DNA of 29,642 bases from Paucidesulfovibrio sp036541255 (GTDB taxonomy: Bacteria; Desulfobacterota; Desulfovibrionia; Desulfovibrionales; Desulfovibrionaceae): assembly GCA_036541255.1 (NCBI GenBank), contig JAZHDD010000011.1, positions 1-29,642 on the forward strand, read 5' to 3'. The stretch's first letter is position 1, and every line of letters begins with the position of its first letter. The notes under the pieces were generated by a model. The model was not told where the DNA came from. It did no database searches and worked only from the letters and a program-made list of their open reading frames with translations. Both the position numbers and the translations under genes were made by a program. This document shows, in pieces, positions 13,728 through 23,259 of this stretch.

Positions 13728-13816
13728 GCTTTCCCGCCGCATCCGCCCGGTTTCGCAGTCTTCACGCCCTTGCGCCGCGACGCGCCACACTCTTTCTCTT
13801 TGTCAGGAACGTGCGC

Positions 13817-15718
13817 CTACATGACCTGAGCGCATTCCCGCGCCCATTCCGCAAGCGCGTCCAGTGCCGTGGGCAGCCCGCGAAACCGGGCGTCCTGGCG
13901 ATGACGCTCCAAGTCTTCGAATAAGGTTGATAATTCCGGAAACAGCACATTGACCAGGGGAGAAGCGCGCAAGGCCTTGTCGTCCCGGGCGGGCAACGCG
14001 GCCAGATGGGCCACGGGCTCATGCGGACCCGTTTGCAGGCGCACCTTGTCCGAAATGCCCGCGGGCAGGCAGGAACGCAGCAGCGGGCTTTCCAGGCTCC
14101 CGGAACAACGCTGGGAGGGGGGCAACCGCAAATAGCGCGTCAAGCGCTGGTCCAACAGCGGGGAGCGCAACTCCACGCCGTGCGCCGCCGCCACCCGATC
14201 TTCCGCTGCAAAACGGCCCGGCAGGCTGCCCCGCGTGAGCTGATGCACCTGCATGCGGCGCAGGCTTGTCAGGTCGCGCCAAGCCAGACAGTTCCGAAAG
14301 ACTTCCAGCATCCGGGGCGTGTCCAGGACCGGGGAATGGTGCGCGAGAAGCTCGAAACGGGCCTGTTCCTGCGTGGCGCGGTAGGTTCGCGGAGCCAGGG
14401 CGGAAAGGCTGGCGGCAAGTCCCGTGCCCATTTTGTCCGTCAATCCTTGACCGGCCTCGGCCAGAATAGCCCCAAGCAAGGCGGCGCGAACAGGCCGCCG
14501 CTTGCGGATCAGGCTTTCCAGCGATTGCACCGCCAGGTCGTGCCGCACGCCCAGTACAGCACGCCCCCCGCTGCCGGACAAGGCTACGGTTGCCCCGTCC
14601 CGGGCCATGGCCGCACATAACAGGTCCAGTTCAAAAAAGGGGAAAGGCTCTGTCAGCGGCAACTCCAGAAAACGCACGAGCGCCGTGCGCCGTGCCTCGA
14701 CCTGGACGTGTTCCGGCCAAGGCACTCCTTGCACGCTCAACCCCAAGTCACGAGCCAAGTCCTGCGCCCATTCCCAATCGATTGCCGAAGTTTCCAAGGC
14801 ATAGAGTCGAACCCGTTGCGGCCCGGCAATGCCCGCAGCCAGGGCCGCCACTGCCGTTGGGCCGGGACCGCCGGTCAGGGGCACGGCCAACAAACCCTGC
14901 TCCGGTATGCGCACGCGTATGGCCGCATGCACGTCGTTGCAAAGTCGCGCGCCGTCCGAGGGCAGATCCACAAATTGCTCCAAAAGATTGGTGCGCAAGA
15001 CTTCCGTCGTGCCGGAGCGCAGGTCCAGCCGTAGCGCAGTGCCGGGCCGGACCTGCCGCACTCCGGTCCAGGGCGTGGTTCCGTCCTCAGGAGTGAACCA
15101 GTCGCCAGAAATGAGCACGCCACCGAGCCAGGACGGATCAACACGCCAAGTTCCGCCCAGACGGTTGGTCCGCTCCAGCACACGACGCAGCGCTTTGGGC
15201 TCTGACCCGGCTAAAAATGCGCTCCCCGCATGATGGTAATACAGCGGTTTGCGGCCATAACGGTCCCGGGCCAGACACAGACTGCCCGCGTCAACATCCA
15301 GCAGGGCCAAGGCGCAGCTCCCTGCCAGTTGTTGCAAAATTGGAACTCCCTTGCGCCGCAGCAGGCCAAGCAGGGCCGCGGCCGGACAGGACCGGGCATC
15401 GGTTCCGGAAACCGTTTCGGAGAGCATGTCCATGGCGTCAAAGGCCACGCCGTCCACGGCCAGGGCATGGCTGTGGTTGGCCGTACAAAGACGCTCGACA
15501 CCCACAGGACCGATAACGCCCATGCCCAGCTTCCAGCCGTGCTCCGCGTGTAAAGAATGCAGCGCCTCCACTCCGGCTATTTCCAAACGCTTGTGCCCAT
15601 CCCAGAGCAAAAAAAGATTCTCACCCTTCCCTGCACCCGCCAGCAGACCAAGGGCTTCGGCCAGCACGTCCGGGAGCACGCTCCCTGCCCCATCCGACCA
15701 GACCACTATTCCCGACAT
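13817..15718 (-). CDS. Asparagine synthetase-like protein with degenerate active sites
   Basis: A 633-residue homologue of glutamine-hydrolysing asparagine synthetase (AsnB), of normal family length. The N-terminal Ntn domain has lost its nucleophile (MSGIVVW: Ser2 instead of Cys2) and the glutamine-binding NGE motif (now DGV); the structural RDRYGRKPLYY motif remains. In the synthetase domain the ATP-pyrophosphatase loop SGGxDS has become TGGPGPT (about 282-288), and the GDGGDE motif is GSGGRA (382-387). The C-terminal core AAAHGVELRSPLLDQRL is kept. The reading frame is intact with AAAAGGAG before the ATG, so it is probably expressed but not catalytic in the AsnB sense. It is a single gene, convergent with motB and divergent from fabD. 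Confidence 0.85.
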   Translation of the reverse strand: MSGIVVWSDGAGSVLPDVLAEALGLLAGAGKGENLFLLWDGHKRLEIAGVEALHSLHAEHGWKLGMGVIGPVGVERLCTANHSHALAVDGVAFDAMDMLSETVSGTDARSCPAAALLGLLRRKGVPILQQLAGSCALALLDVDAGSLCLARDRYGRKPLYYHHAGSAFLAGSEPKALRRVLERTNRLGGTWRVDPSWLGGVLISGDWFTPEDGTTPWTGVRQVRPGTALRLDLRSGTTEVLRTNLLEQFVDLPSDGARLCNDVHAAIRVRIPEQGLLAVPLTGGPGPTAVAALAAGIAGPQRVRLYALETSAIDWEWAQDLARDLGLSVQGVPWPEHVQVEARRTALVRFLELPLTEPFPFFELDLLCAAMARDGATVALSGSGGRAVLGVRHDLAVQSLESLIRKRRPVRAALLGAILAEAGQGLTDKMGTGLAASLSALAPRTYRATQEQARFELLAHHSPVLDTPRMLEVFRNCLAWRDLTSLRRMQVHQLTRGSLPGRFAAEDRVAAAHGVELRSPLLDQRLTRYLRLPPSQRCSGSLESPLLRSCLPAGISDKVRLQTGPHEPVAHLAALPARDDKALRASPLVNVLFPELSTLFEDLERHRQDARFRGLPTALDALAEWARECAQVM

Positions 15719-15798
15719 GGATGCTCCTTTTCTCGTGTGCAACCACGCCTCTGTAATACGCCAGACCCCATGCCGCAATCGCCTTGCCCAGGCGAAAC

Positions 15799-15849
15799 TT
15801 GACCCCTGCCGGAAAAGCGGTAATGAACACTCACCTCGCACGCGCGAGG
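15799..15849 (+). promoter_or_regulatory. Probable fabD promoter with leader hairpin
   Basis: TTGACC (15799-15804), 16 bases and TAATGA (15821-15826). Immediately downstream CCTCGC-ACGC-GCGAGG (15834-15849) is a perfect six-pair dyad at the expected transcription start, suitable as an operator or leader hairpin. AAGGAG precedes the fabD ATG. Confidence 0.45.
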
Positions 15850-15872
15850 CAGTACATTTCAAGGAGACGACA

Positions 15873-16793
15873 ATGAGCGATACCGCCATTCTCTTCCCCG
15901 GCCAGGGCTCCCAGGAAAAGGGCATGGGCCGCGATCTGGCCGAGGACCGTACCTGGGCCATGGACCTCTGGAAACTGGCCGAAAAGGAATCCGGGCTGGC
16001 CCTGCGGGAAATCTATTGGGACGGCGAAGAAGCCGACATGGCCGACACCCGCGCCCTGCAACCCGCCCTGACCGTGGTCAACCTGAATCTCTGGATGCTC
16101 GTGCGCGAGCGCTTTGCTCCGCTGGGGGCAGCAGGCCACAGCCTGGGCGAGTTCTCCGCGCTGGCCGCTTCAGGCGTCCTGGACCACAAACAGACGCTCA
16201 AGGCCGTGACCCTGCGCGGACGCCTCATGGCCGAAGCTGGCGGACCGGGCCAGGGCATGGCCGCCGTGCTCAAGCTGGATCGCCCCACCGTGGAGGAGAT
16301 CGTGCGCAAGGCCTCCGAAGAGGCCGAGGAAATTCTCATTGTCGCCAACTACAACACTCCGGCGCAATACGTGATCTCCGGCCAGGAGGGCGCGCTGGCC
16401 GCTGCTTCTGCCCTGGTCAAAGAACACAAGGGCCGCGCCGTTCCCCTGGCTGTTTCCGGAGCCTTCCACAGCCCGCTGATCCAGGATGCGGCCACGGAGT
16501 TCGCCGCGTTCCTCAAAAAACTGGAGTGGCGCGAACCGGCATTTCCTGTATATCTGAACGTCACGGCCCGGCCCGAAGCCGACCCGGTAGAACTCGTCCG
16601 GACCATGCAGCGCCAAATGACTTCATCGGTGCACTGGATCGACACCATGGAGCATCTCTGGGAAGCGGGCGCGCGCCGCTTTGTGGAAGTCGGGCCCAAA
16701 GGCGTGCTGGCCAAGCTGGCCGGGCAAAATCTCAAGGGGCGCGAAGGCCTCGTCACGGACAACATCGCCAACATGGATCAGGCCTCGGCCTGA
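15873..16793 (+). CDS. fabD: Malonyl-CoA:ACP transacylase
   Basis: FabD loads malonyl groups from CoA onto acyl carrier protein for fatty-acid synthesis. The 306-residue product has GQGSQ at its start, the nucleophile elbow GHSLGE (Ser90), the substrate Arg in LRGRLM, the QYVISG segment and the catalytic His in SGAFHSPL (His199), and ends with FVEVGPKGVLAKL. AAGGAG seven bases upstream supports the ATG; a longer in-frame extension runs antisense through the preceding gene and is rejected. It is separated from other fatty-acid genes here and leads a transcript with argS, 27 bases downstream. Confidence 0.96.
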   Translation: MSDTAILFPGQGSQEKGMGRDLAEDRTWAMDLWKLAEKESGLALREIYWDGEEADMADTRALQPALTVVNLNLWMLVRERFAPLGAAGHSLGEFSALAASGVLDHKQTLKAVTLRGRLMAEAGGPGQGMAAVLKLDRPTVEEIVRKASEEAEEILIVANYNTPAQYVISGQEGALAAASALVKEHKGRAVPLAVSGAFHSPLIQDAATEFAAFLKKLEWREPAFPVYLNVTARPEADPVELVRTMQRQMTSSVHWIDTMEHLWEAGARRFVEVGPKGVLAKLAGQNLKGREGLVTDNIANMDQASA

Positions 16794-16820
16794 TTTGCGG
16801 CAGAAACGGATGGCAACAGC

Positions 16821-18461
<1,641 letters not shown>

Positions 18462-18492
18462 TGCCGCAAGGCCGGAACAAAGAGAGGAAGTG

Positions 18493-19212
18493 ATGTCCAA
18501 CAAGGTCGTCGTGAATAAACGCAGTCGGGACCCCAAGACCTACACCTTTACCCTGCGCCTGTCCGACCTGGTCTGGGCCGGTATCGGTGCGGCCTTGGCC
18601 TTGACGATCTTCTTCCTCTTCGGACTGCTCATCGGCCGAGGCTATCTCCCGGCGACTCCCGGAGAAAATACTTCCCCGGCCCTGGAATACCAAGCCGATG
18701 TCCACGGCCAGACCGACGCCAATGGCACGCCGCAGGTCGCGGAAGAGCCCGTGGTGCTCCAGCCCGAGGACTTGCACTATCCGGAAAAGATCAAGCAGAA
18801 CGAAACCGGCAAGGCGCAGAACGGCACGGAACAGCAGGCCACGCCTGCGGCCCAAGCCGCTGAAAAGCCTGCCCCGGCCAAGGCGAAACAGGTCAAGCCG
18901 GAACAGCCTGCACCCGCCGAGGAAGGCGCTGCCTTCAGTACGCCGGAAGCCACACCCGGTGAGCAGACCTATAATTACGTCTACCAAGTGGCGGCGTTCA
19001 AAGACGGTGCCCAGGCCGAAGCGCTGCGCGGCAAGTTGGCGGCCAAGGGCCTGGAAGCAGCAGTGGCCAAGGGTTCGGTCAAGGGACAGGTCTGGCATCG
19101 TGTGCAGGTGCTGTTCACGGGCACGCCCTCACAGACCGATCCCCTGCGCGACACCGTGCAGCAGGTCACAGGCCAGAAGCCCATCCGCCTGAGCAAGAAA
19201 GCCGTCAACTGA
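18493..19212 (+). CDS. SPOR domain-containing inner-membrane protein
   Basis: SPOR domains bind denuded peptidoglycan at division sites. The 239-residue product has a basic cytoplasmic N-terminus, one membrane helix (about 26-48), a long Ala/Pro/Glu/Lys-rich periplasmic linker and a C-terminal SPOR domain (about 160-230: YVYQVAAFKDGAQAEALRGKL, then WHRVQVLFTG). This is the FtsN-like layout, though no FtsN-specific helix is recognisable. ATG 18493 is preferred over an adjacent in-frame GTG at 18490, as GAGGA precedes it. It ends the fabD-argS transcript at a strong terminator. Confidence 0.9.
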   Translation: MSNKVVVNKRSRDPKTYTFTLRLSDLVWAGIGAALALTIFFLFGLLIGRGYLPATPGENTSPALEYQADVHGQTDANGTPQVAEEPVVLQPEDLHYPEKIKQNETGKAQNGTEQQATPAAQAAEKPAPAKAKQVKPEQPAPAEEGAAFSTPEATPGEQTYNYVYQVAAFKDGAQAEALRGKLAAKGLEAAVAKGSVKGQVWHRVQVLFTGTPSQTDPLRDTVQQVTGQKPIRLSKKAVN

Positions 19213-19232
19213 TCGATAGCTGTCCGGAATAA

Positions 19233-19276
19233 GCACAAAAGGCCGCTCCCAGGGGAGCGGCCTTTTGTGCTTTCTC
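19233..19276. terminator. Long perfect-stem terminator, bidirectional
   Basis: An 18-base arm (19233-19250) pairs perfectly with 19253-19270 around two bases, followed by TTTCT. The arms contain AAAA/TTTT next to the GC core, so the element can serve both the SPOR gene (plus) and the converging transporter gene (minus, ending 19292). Confidence 0.93.
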
Positions 19277-19291
19277 GTTATGGAAAACCTG

Positions 19292-19969
19292 TCAGACTTC
19301 GTTGGCCGGGGTGATCTTTCGGGCCAGATAGATGAACGGTGTGTCCGCCACGGCCACAAACAATTTGAAGAGGTACGTGGTGCCGAGAATCTCCAGGAAC
19401 ACCGCCGTCTCGAACTCGCCCCAAAAGGCGATAAAGCAAAAAATACTGGAATCCAAAAACTGGCTCAGCAAAGTGCTGGCATTGTTGCGCAGCCAGAGAT
19501 GCTTGCCGCCGGTACGTTCCTTGATGGCGTGAAACGCCCAGACATCGTGCAGTTGGGACACGAGATAGGCGGCAAGACTGCCCACGGCCACGCGCGGCAG
19601 AAAGCCGAAGAGCGTTTCCAGGCTGGCCTGGGCGAAGTCGCTGGGAGCGGGCGTGAAGCGCAGGGCGATCTGCATGTAGACCGTGGCCATGACCAGGGTG
19701 GTAAACCCGAGCAACACGGCCTTTTGCGCGGCCTTCTTGCCGTATTTTTCGCTGAGTATGTCCGTGGAAAGAAACACGCTGGCATAGAGTACATTGCCCA
19801 GGGTCGCGGTGAAGCCGAACAGCTCCACGGTCTTGAGCACTTGGATATTGCAAAGGATAAGATTGAAAACCACCAAACCGAAAAGGCCTGTGCGGCCGAA
19901 AAAGCGGTAGACGAGCAGGACCAGACACAGGTCCAGCAGGGCAAAGCCGATCCAAAGCAGTTCGTTCAT
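19292..19969 (-). CDS. Queuosine precursor transporter (YhhQ/VUT family)
   Basis: A 225-residue inner-membrane protein of the YhhQ family, which imports preQ0/preQ1 for the tRNA modification queuosine. Six helices are predicted. The family signatures VFLSTDILSEKYGKKAAQKAV, a Pro/Arg-rich loop with ALRFTPAPS, SQLHDVWAF and FLDSSIFCFIAFWG are visible. GGAGGA before the ATG supports the start. It is the last gene of the chromate-transporter/racemase operon, 61 bases behind the racemase. No preQ1 riboswitch is seen in that short gap, and no queuosine biosynthetic gene lies in the window. Confidence 0.9.
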   Translation of the reverse strand: MNELLWIGFALLDLCLVLLVYRFFGRTGLFGLVVFNLILCNIQVLKTVELFGFTATLGNVLYASVFLSTDILSEKYGKKAAQKAVLLGFTTLVMATVYMQIALRFTPAPSDFAQASLETLFGFLPRVAVGSLAAYLVSQLHDVWAFHAIKERTGGKHLWLRNNASTLLSQFLDSSIFCFIAFWGEFETAVFLEILGTTYLFKLFVAVADTPFIYLARKITPANEV

Positions 19970-20030
19970 GTTGTTCCTCCGGCAGGAGGCATGCACGGGT
20001 TCGGCGGCCGGGTCAAGTGCGGGTCGCGGC

Positions 20031-20738
20031 TCAGTCCGCTTCGCAGGTCGGATCCAAAGCCATTTCCACGGCCACCAGGGCATGGATGCGCGTGGTGTCG
20101 AAAAGCGGCAGGGGCGCGTCCTCGGACCGCACCAGAAGCGGAATTTCGGCGCAGCCGAGAACTATCCCCTCGGCCCCGGCCTCGGCCATCTGCTGCATCA
20201 CGCGCAGATAGTTCGCCCTGGTCTTTTCCAAAAACTGCCCCCGGCAAAGCTCCTCGAAAATGGTCTTGTGTACCATGTCGCGGTCCTTGGCACCGGGCAC
20301 GAGCACTTCGATGCCATGCGCGGCCAGACGTCCCGTCATGAAATCCTGTTCCATGGTCGGCCGCGTCCCGAGCAGGCCCACCTTGCGCAATCCGGCCCGC
20401 AACACCGCCTCTGCCGTGGCGTCGCCGATGTGCAGCACGGGCAGTTCCGCGGCCATGGATATTTCATCGGCCACCTTGTGCATGGTGTTGGTGCAGATCA
20501 GCAGGAAATCCGCTCCGGCCCGGCGCAGACCGCGCCCGAGCCAGCCCAGGTGCGCGGCAATGGCTCCCCACTCGCCAGCGGAAAGCAGCGCCTCGACCTC
20601 GGCGAAATCAACGGAATGCAAGACAATGCGCGCACTGGACAAGCCGCCGCAACGTCGCGCCGCCTCCTGGTTCAGAATACGATAATACTCTGCCGTGGAT
20701 TCCCAGCTCATACCGCCGAGCAGGCCAATGGTCTTCAT
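20031..20738 (-). CDS. Aspartate/glutamate racemase family protein
   Basis: A 235-residue cofactor-independent amino-acid racemase homologue. The two catalytic cysteines are present: Cys82 in ICTNTMHK and Cys196 in LGCAEI, together with the N-terminal IGLLGGMSWEST and GLLGTRPTM motifs. This two-Cys pattern fits active Asp/Glu racemases such as E. coli YgeA, whose substrates include other amino acids, so the exact substrate is open. Its ATG is ten bases behind the chrA stop, with GGAGG in the gap. A D-amino acid made here could serve the cell wall or signalling; that is speculation. Confidence 0.9.
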   Translation of the reverse strand: MKTIGLLGGMSWESTAEYYRILNQEAARRCGGLSSARIVLHSVDFAEVEALLSAGEWGAIAAHLGWLGRGLRRAGADFLLICTNTMHKVADEISMAAELPVLHIGDATAEAVLRAGLRKVGLLGTRPTMEQDFMTGRLAAHGIEVLVPGAKDRDMVHKTIFEELCRGQFLEKTRANYLRVMQQMAEAGAEGIVLGCAEIPLLVRSEDAPLPLFDTTRIHALVAVEMALDPTCEAD

Positions 20739-20747
20739 CCTTCCTCC

Positions 20748-21974
20748 TTAGAGAGCCAGCGCCGAGACAACAGCCCCGGCCAACACGACCCAAACGATAT
20801 CCACCCCACGCCACAACGCCACGAGCGCGGCCAAGCCGATCCCCGTTTCCACCGGCCCCCAGGGCACGGCCACGACGAACCGGGCGGCCATGGCGGCCAT
20901 AAGTCCCACCAATCCCACCAGACTGCCCTGAAACGCACGCCGCGCCAAGGGCGACGCAGCCAACCTGTCGCCCAAAGGCACGGCCAACGCCAGGAAGAGA
21001 AACGACGGCGCAAACACGAACACCGTGGCCAGAAATGCGCCAACAACGCCGAAAACAGCATAGCCCACAAAAGCCGAGGTCATGACGATGGGGCCGGGCG
21101 TGATTTGGCCCAGGGCAATGCCGTCCATGAGCATGGACTCGCCCATGATGCCCCGCGAAACAACCTCGTGCAGCATGAGCGGCAAAGAAACATAGCCGCC
21201 GCCGAACGCAAAGCAGTCGATGCGAACCATCATGGCGGACAAATCAAAGAGGCTCCGGTTCAGCCAAAACAATGCCGCCAGGCCCAGCACCAGGAAAACA
21301 GCCGCGCCCAGGCCCGGCCCCCAGCCCACGTTGCCGGTGTCGCCGCCGCAGGCTCCGCCCGTGCAGGGCTCGTTCCGGAATAGAATCAGGGCCGACACGC
21401 AGCAAAACACCAGGGCAGGGATGGGGTTGCCGCCCAAGCCGAGCCAGAACCCGGCAGCCAGGGCCAGGAGCATGTGCCGGGCACGCACGAGGTACCGGCC
21501 CGAAAAACTCAGGGCCGCATGGGTCACCAAAGCCGTGACCACGACCTTGAGCCCGCTGAACGTCGAAGCCACCCAAGCCACGTCCCGGGACTGAAAATAA
21601 AACACGGAAAGCGCCAACATAAGCAGAAACGCGGGCAGGGCAAAACCGATATACGCCAAAAGCGCGCCCATGCCGCCCCGGGCCCGCAGCCCCACATACG
21701 CGGCCACCTGCATGGCGGTTGCGCCCGGCACGAGCTGGGCCACGGCCATGCCCAGCTGGAACTGCTCCTCGCTGAGCCAGGCCCGACGCTCCACGGCCAA
21801 CCGCCGGATATGCGGCACCATGGCCGGGCCGCCGAACGCGGTGCTCCCCAAACGCAAAAGCGCCCCAAAGAGTTCGGACAACGTCGGGCGGACAAGATCG
21901 GCATGGGAGCGTTTCTGTTCCATTGCCTGCATCAAACCCGGTTCCACGTCTGGAGTCAACCGCAATACTCGCAT
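20748..21974 (-). CDS. chrA: Chromate transporter, two-domain ChrA
   Basis: A 408-residue membrane protein with the duplicated CHR domains of long-chain chromate efflux proteins. Domain one has RLGSTAFGGPAMVPHIRR and AQLVPGATAMQVAAYVG; domain two has DCFAFGGGYVSLPLM and LGQITPGPIVMTSAFVGY. A Cys-containing loop (CTGGACGG, about 207-214) separates the halves. Chromate/sulfate antiport is the known role; in a sulfate reducer sulfate-related transport is also conceivable. The start is uncertain: 21974 has GGTAGGG upstream, while in-frame ATGs at 21932 and 21923 (MEQKRS) are also plausible. It heads an operon with the racemase and queuosine-precursor transporter. Confidence 0.92.
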   Translation of the reverse strand: MRVLRLTPDVEPGLMQAMEQKRSHADLVRPTLSELFGALLRLGSTAFGGPAMVPHIRRLAVERRAWLSEEQFQLGMAVAQLVPGATAMQVAAYVGLRARGGMGALLAYIGFALPAFLLMLALSVFYFQSRDVAWVASTFSGLKVVVTALVTHAALSFSGRYLVRARHMLLALAAGFWLGLGGNPIPALVFCCVSALILFRNEPCTGGACGGDTGNVGWGPGLGAAVFLVLGLAALFWLNRSLFDLSAMMVRIDCFAFGGGYVSLPLMLHEVVSRGIMGESMLMDGIALGQITPGPIVMTSAFVGYAVFGVVGAFLATVFVFAPSFLFLALAVPLGDRLAASPLARRAFQGSLVGLVGLMAAMAARFVVAVPWGPVETGIGLAALVALWRGVDIVWVVLAGAVVSALAL

Positions 21975-22065
21975 CCAGCCCTACCTGCGTACGGCCTTGC
22001 ATTGCAGCCCCGGTCGCAAGCGGGTATGGTCCGGCAAACAACCGCAACCCCACATGGAAGGCCGC

Positions 22066-23175
22066 ATGCTCCCGGAAAAGCCCTTTACCTTTGACCGCGT
22101 TGTCCGTCTGGCCCTTTCCGCCGGACTGATCTGGGCCGCGGTGCGCCTGCTCGACCATCTCAGCGGCGTGCTCGTGCCCTTTGCCGTGGCCCTGGTCCTG
22201 GCCTACCTGCTGGACCCGGCCGCCTCGGCCCTGCAACGCTTGTTCAGGGGACGGCGCAGCCCTGCCGTATTGCTCACGCTCCTGCTCTCTCTGCTGCTGG
22301 CCGGCCTGCTGCTCTGGGTCGTGGTACCCGTGATTTCCTCGGAACTGGCGCACATGGGACAGGTCGTAGCCAACTTTGCCGGTGACTCCCAGCTGGCCAA
22401 GGCCGCGGCCGAACGCTTGCCGCCGGATCTCTGGCAGGCTGCGCGCCAGCTCATGCAACGCGAAGAGGTTCGCGCCTTCCTGACCTCGGATGGTCTGCTG
22501 GACCTGGGCAAACAGGCCGCATCCTATCTTCTGCCCGGCCTCTGGGACGTGGTGGCCGGGGCCTGGCAGGCCGTGCTGGCCGTGACCGGCCTCCTGGTCA
22601 TCGCCCTTTACGCGGTCTTTCTGCTGCTGGACTTCGACCGTTTGCGCGGCTCCTGGCTGGAGCTGGTGCCGCCCCAATGGCGGGACGGCGTGCGTGAAAC
22701 CTTGATGGAATTCGAGACCGGCATGCGCCGCTATTTCCGGGGCCAGTCCCTGGTGGCGGCCATGGTGGGCGTTCTCTTTGCCGTGGGCTTCGCCATCATC
22801 GGCCTGCCCTTGGGCGTCCTTTTGGGCCTGTTCATCGGCCTGCTGAACCTGGTTCCCTATCTCCAGATCCTGGGCATGATCCCAGCCTTTGCCCTGGCCC
22901 TGCTCCAGGCCCTGGAGCGCGGCAGCGGCTTTGTGGAAACCGTGCTGCCCGTGGCCCTGGTCTTCGGAATCATCCAGGCCGTGCAGGATCTGGTGCTGGT
23001 GCCCCGGATCATGGGCAAGCAGATGGGCCTTTCGCCCTGGGTCATGCTCCTGGCGCTCTCCATCTGGGGGCAGCTCCTCGGCTTCCTGGGCCTGATCATC
23101 GCCCTGCCCATGACCGTGCTCTGCCTGGCCTGGTGGAAGCGGCTCATGCACACGCCCGAACAGCAGCCGGAATAA
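22066..23175 (+). CDS. AI-2E/PerM family transporter
   Basis: A 369-residue membrane protein of the AI-2 exporter-like (PerM/TqsA/YdiK) family. It shows the standard topology: three N-terminal helices (LVPFAVALVLAYLLDPAASAL), a large soluble segment (about 90-160) with an amphipathic region, and a C-terminal block with RRYFRGQSLVAAMVG, GLFIGLLNLVPYLQILGMIPA, and QDLVLVPRIMGKQMGLSPWVMLLALSIWG. Members export AI-2 or act as sodium/proton antiporters, and most are uncharacterised. The start at 22066 is chosen for GGAAGG upstream; ATG 22054 is in frame but lacks one. It is a single-gene unit, divergent from chrA and ending at a terminator. Confidence 0.9.
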   Translation: MLPEKPFTFDRVVRLALSAGLIWAAVRLLDHLSGVLVPFAVALVLAYLLDPAASALQRLFRGRRSPAVLLTLLLSLLLAGLLLWVVVPVISSELAHMGQVVANFAGDSQLAKAAAERLPPDLWQAARQLMQREEVRAFLTSDGLLDLGKQAASYLLPGLWDVVAGAWQAVLAVTGLLVIALYAVFLLLDFDRLRGSWLELVPPQWRDGVRETLMEFETGMRRYFRGQSLVAAMVGVLFAVGFAIIGLPLGVLLGLFIGLLNLVPYLQILGMIPAFALALLQALERGSGFVETVLPVALVFGIIQAVQDLVLVPRIMGKQMGLSPWVMLLALSIWGQLLGFLGLIIALPMTVLCLAWWKRLMHTPEQQPE

Positions 23176-23187
23176 CCACCCCATAAA

Positions 23188-23230
23188 CAAAAAAAGCCCT
23201 TGCCGATCATTGACCGGCAAGGGCTTTGTT
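23188..23230. terminator. Bidirectional intrinsic terminator
   Basis: AAAGCCCTTGCCG pairs with CGGCAAGGGCTTT (stem 23193-23205 with 23215-23227), with A runs on the left and T-rich sequence on the right. It lies between the converging transporter (ending 23175) and permease (ending 23260) genes and can serve both. Confidence 0.9.
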
Positions 23231-23259
23231 TCCTTTCCTGCCGAGGTTGGCCAGCCCCG

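Noticed and set aside
13728..13816. Terminator between motB and the asparagine-synthetase-like gene
   Set aside because: No stem with a following T run could be found on either strand in these 89 bases.
19970..20030. preQ1 riboswitch before the queuosine-precursor transporter
   Set aside because: The gap is only 61 bases, GC-rich, and lacks the small pseudoknot with A-rich tail typical of preQ1 aptamers.
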